Shown piece after piece: positions 62,318 to 64,000 of a stretch of 64,000 nt of DNA. Under the pieces are notes generated by a model. That model saw nothing but the letters and a program-made list of their open reading frames with translations, was not told the origin of the DNA and made no database searches. This DNA comes from Terriglobus roseus DSM 18391. GTDB lineage: Bacteria > Acidobacteriota > Terriglobia > Terriglobales > Acidobacteriaceae. The DNA lies in the NCBI RefSeq assembly GCF_000265425.1, contig NC_018014.1, forward strand, positions 2,418,001 to 2,482,000. Reading direction: 5' to 3'. How positions within the stretch are numbered: position 1 is the stretch's first letter; each line of letters starts with the position of its first letter. A program made the translations under genes and the position numbers.

Positions 62318-62469
62318 CTCGCTTACCTCTTCCTCTACGTGTCGCCCTACAGATCACAGCACGACGCTGTCATCTTAGTATGACGTGCTGAAACGGCGAC
62401 CGGTTTGCGTCTGGCGGCACATTGCGAAAGACTTGTGGGCGGACGTTCGTACGACGAAAGGTATCTTGC

Positions 62470-63258
62470 ATGACAATTCCGGCAGCACGCGAGGCGGTTC
62501 TACGCCAGACCGCGGACACTCTTCTGACAGCGCGACGCACCGCCTCCCCGATTTCGGATCTTCCGGTCGCGCTGCACCCCGCAACAGAAGCTGAGGCATT
62601 CGCCGTTCAGGACGTCATGGCGGAAGCCTATCGTCCCGTCGCCGGCTACAAAGTCGGCGCGCGCAGTCCGGAGCATGAGCCTTTCTTCGCACCCATGCCC
62701 GCCGCATGGATGGGCGAGAACGGAGCGCTCTTCCGCGGCGAGAATCACCGCCTGCGTGGCGTTGAAGCAGAGATCTGCTTCCGCATCGGCACTGCGCTGC
62801 CACCACGCGCACTTCCTTACACGCGCGATGAAGTTGTCGCCGCCATCGGAAGCTGCCATCCGGCAATCGAGATCCTCGAATCGGCGTACAACGATCCAAC
62901 ATCTGTCTCCCGCGAATGTATGCTGGCCGACCTCCAGATGCACGGCGGCTTTGTTGCCGGTCCTGCAGTCCCCAATTGGCAGACGATCGATTGGTCGCAG
63001 GAGCAGGTCACGCTCTCTGCCGACGGCGCCGTCCGCGTGGAGAACACCGGCTCAAACCCCGGTGGCAGCGACCTCATCCGCCTCCTTGTCTATCTGGCAA
63101 ACGAAGGCGCCACCCGCACCGGCGGCCTCAAGCATGGCGACTGGATTACGACCGGCAGTTGGACCGGCGTTACCTGGACCTCGCACGGCACGGAAGTGGT
63201 CGCGAACTTCAGCCACGCAGGCCGCGTCAGCCTGCAATTTGCCTCGGAGAAGCTGTAA
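62470..63258 (+). CDS. 2-keto-4-pentenoate hydratase/fumarylacetoacetate-hydrolase-like protein (MhpD-like)
   Basis: 262 residues from the ATG at 62470 with AAAGG 8 nt upstream; an in-frame ATG at 62422 lacks such a site. MhpD-type features are AGYKVGARSPEHE, metal site VEAEICFRIGTAL (Glu-x-Glu), HPAIEILES and LKHGDWITTGSWTG. Members hydrate 2-keto-4-pentenoate or decarboxylate oxaloacetate-like acids with Mg2+. No aromatic meta-cleavage genes are nearby, so the substrate is open. Malate synthase follows 3 nt later. Confidence 0.85.
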   Translation: MTIPAAREAVLRQTADTLLTARRTASPISDLPVALHPATEAEAFAVQDVMAEAYRPVAGYKVGARSPEHEPFFAPMPAAWMGENGALFRGENHRLRGVEAEICFRIGTALPPRALPYTRDEVVAAIGSCHPAIEILESAYNDPTSVSRECMLADLQMHGGFVAGPAVPNWQTIDWSQEQVTLSADGAVRVENTGSNPGGSDLIRLLVYLANEGATRTGGLKHGDWITTGSWTGVTWTSHGTEVVANFSHAGRVSLQFASEKL

Positions 63259-63261
63259 GCC

Positions 63262-64000
63262 ATGCAGACCATTGAATTCAAGACGCCGCTTACGCCCGCT
63301 GACGAACAGATCCTCACACCGGACGCCGTCAACTTCCTGACGGCACTCCACCGTAACTTCAACGCCCGCCGGCTCGAGCTGCTGCAGGCCCGCATCGCTC
63401 GCCAGGCGCACTTGGACGCAGGCGAACGCCCTGACTTCCTGCCGGAGACCGCCAGCATTCGCAGTGCCGCTTGGCGCTGCGCACCGATCCCTGCTGACCT
63501 CCAGGACCGTCGCGTCGAGATCACCGGGCCTGTCGAACGCAAGATGGTGATCAACGCGCTGAACAGCGGTGCGAAGGTCTTCATGGCGGACTTTGAAGAC
63601 TCCACCACACCCACCTGGACCAACCTCCTCGAAGGTCAGGCAAACCTGCGGGACGCCGTCCGCCGCACCATCACCTTCGAAGCCCCGGAGACGGGCAAAA
63701 GCTACAAGCTCAACGAGAAGACAGCAGTGCTCTTCGTACGGCCGCGCGGCTGGCATCTGCCGGAACAGCACATGATCGTGGATGGCGAGCCGATGAGCGG
63801 CTCCCTCTTCGATTTCGGCCTCTACCTCTTTCACAACGCGACAGAGCTGCTTGCACGCGGCTCCGGACCGTACTTCTACCTACCCAAGATGGAATCGCAT
63901 CTGGAAGCGCGGCTGTGGAACGACGCCATCGTCTTCGCGCAGAACTACATCGGCGTGCCGCAAGGCTCCGTCCGCGCAACCGTGCTGATCGAGACCATCC
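63262..64000 (+). CDS. aceB: malate synthase A, 5' part (truncated by window)
   Basis: 246 residues are visible before the window ends. Malate synthase A motifs are [54 protein letters not shown] and [18 protein letters not shown], with catalytic residues of the glyoxylate site beginning to appear (Arg in VRPRGWH). It condenses glyoxylate with acetyl-CoA in the glyoxylate shunt. The ATG is 3 nt after the hydratase stop, so the two are co-transcribed. Confidence 0.94.
   Translation, partial: MQTIEFKTPLTPADEQILTPDAVNFLTALHRNFNARRLELLQARIARQAHLDAGERPDFLPETASIRSAAWRCAPIPADLQDRRVEITGPVERKMVINALNSGAKVFMADFEDSTTPTWTNLLEGQANLRDAVRRTITFEAPETGKSYKLNEKTAVLFVRPRGWHLPEQHMIVDGEPMSGSLFDFGLYLFHNATELLARGSGPYFYLPKMESHLEARLWNDAIVFAQNYIGVPQGSVRATVLIETI

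Overview
The window reads as a chromosome segment of an acidobacterium, most likely class Terriglobia (Terriglobus/Granulicella/Edaphobacter type). This rests on gene content only: an Oar-like TonB receptor with an N-terminal carboxypeptidase-regulatory domain, many secreted amidohydrolases, a secretin with a C-terminal cohesin domain, small secreted carboxypeptidase-regulatory-domain proteins, and the cluster rpsP-khpA-rimM-trmD-rplS-(lipoprotein)-rnhB. No rRNA gene is present to confirm the taxonomy.

Layout. 1-8.6 kb: secreted and outer-membrane hydrolases (amidohydrolase, patatin-Omp85 fusion, a degenerate amidohydrolase, a Tat-exported YtcJ-like amidohydrolase). 8.9-10.0 kb: decayed mobile DNA (YhcG/DUF1016 nuclease and tyrosine recombinase remnants). 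10.1-17.3 kb: TonB receptor, MATE exporter, a frameshifted PIG-L deacetylase, a glycosyltransferase and an ArdC/ImmA-like fragment. 17.6-37.1 kb: a CpxAR-like two-component system, an MdtABC-like RND efflux operon with its outer-membrane factor, a small membrane protein, an orphan OmpR-type regulator, two tandem secretins and two carboxypeptidase-regulatory-domain proteins. 37.1-37.9 kb: a primase fragment and tRNA-Ser(CGA). 38.3-42.7 kb: class Ia ribonucleotide reductase nrdAB and a cupin-type XRE regulator. 42.8-48.9 kb: fused pabB-pabC (frameshifted), paired structured repeats, a ZIP transporter, rpmB-rpmG, a glycine-zipper lipoprotein and an M29 aminopeptidase. 49.0-55.0 kb: a Tat-exported aminotransferase and an amidoligase cluster (GCS2-type ligase, ATP-grasp enzyme, two alpha/beta-hydrolases, a small secreted protein). 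55.1-64 kb: the rpsP to rplS translation cluster, rnhB, a second PIG-L deacetylase, msrPQ, a hydratase and the start of malate synthase.

The most striking signal is a set of four promoter arrays of a roughly 10-bp-phased motif (GTGAC-N5-GTTAC-N5-GTGAC). One lies before the efflux operon, one before a 73-residue membrane protein, and two point outward between the secretin operon and the gene at 35168. Tandem 10-bp sites are what OmpR/CpxR-type regulators bind, and two such regulators are encoded here, so I infer a local envelope-export regulon. The second candidate system is the amidoligase/ATP-grasp/esterase cluster at 50.5-55.0 kb.

Caution: five otherwise normal genes are broken by what looks like a single-base indel (near 4855, 15509, 43370, 55392 and 58472), including the C-terminus of the essential ribosomal gene rpsP. 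Some of these may be sequencing errors rather than true pseudogenes. The mobile-element remnants carry several lesions each and look like genuine decay.
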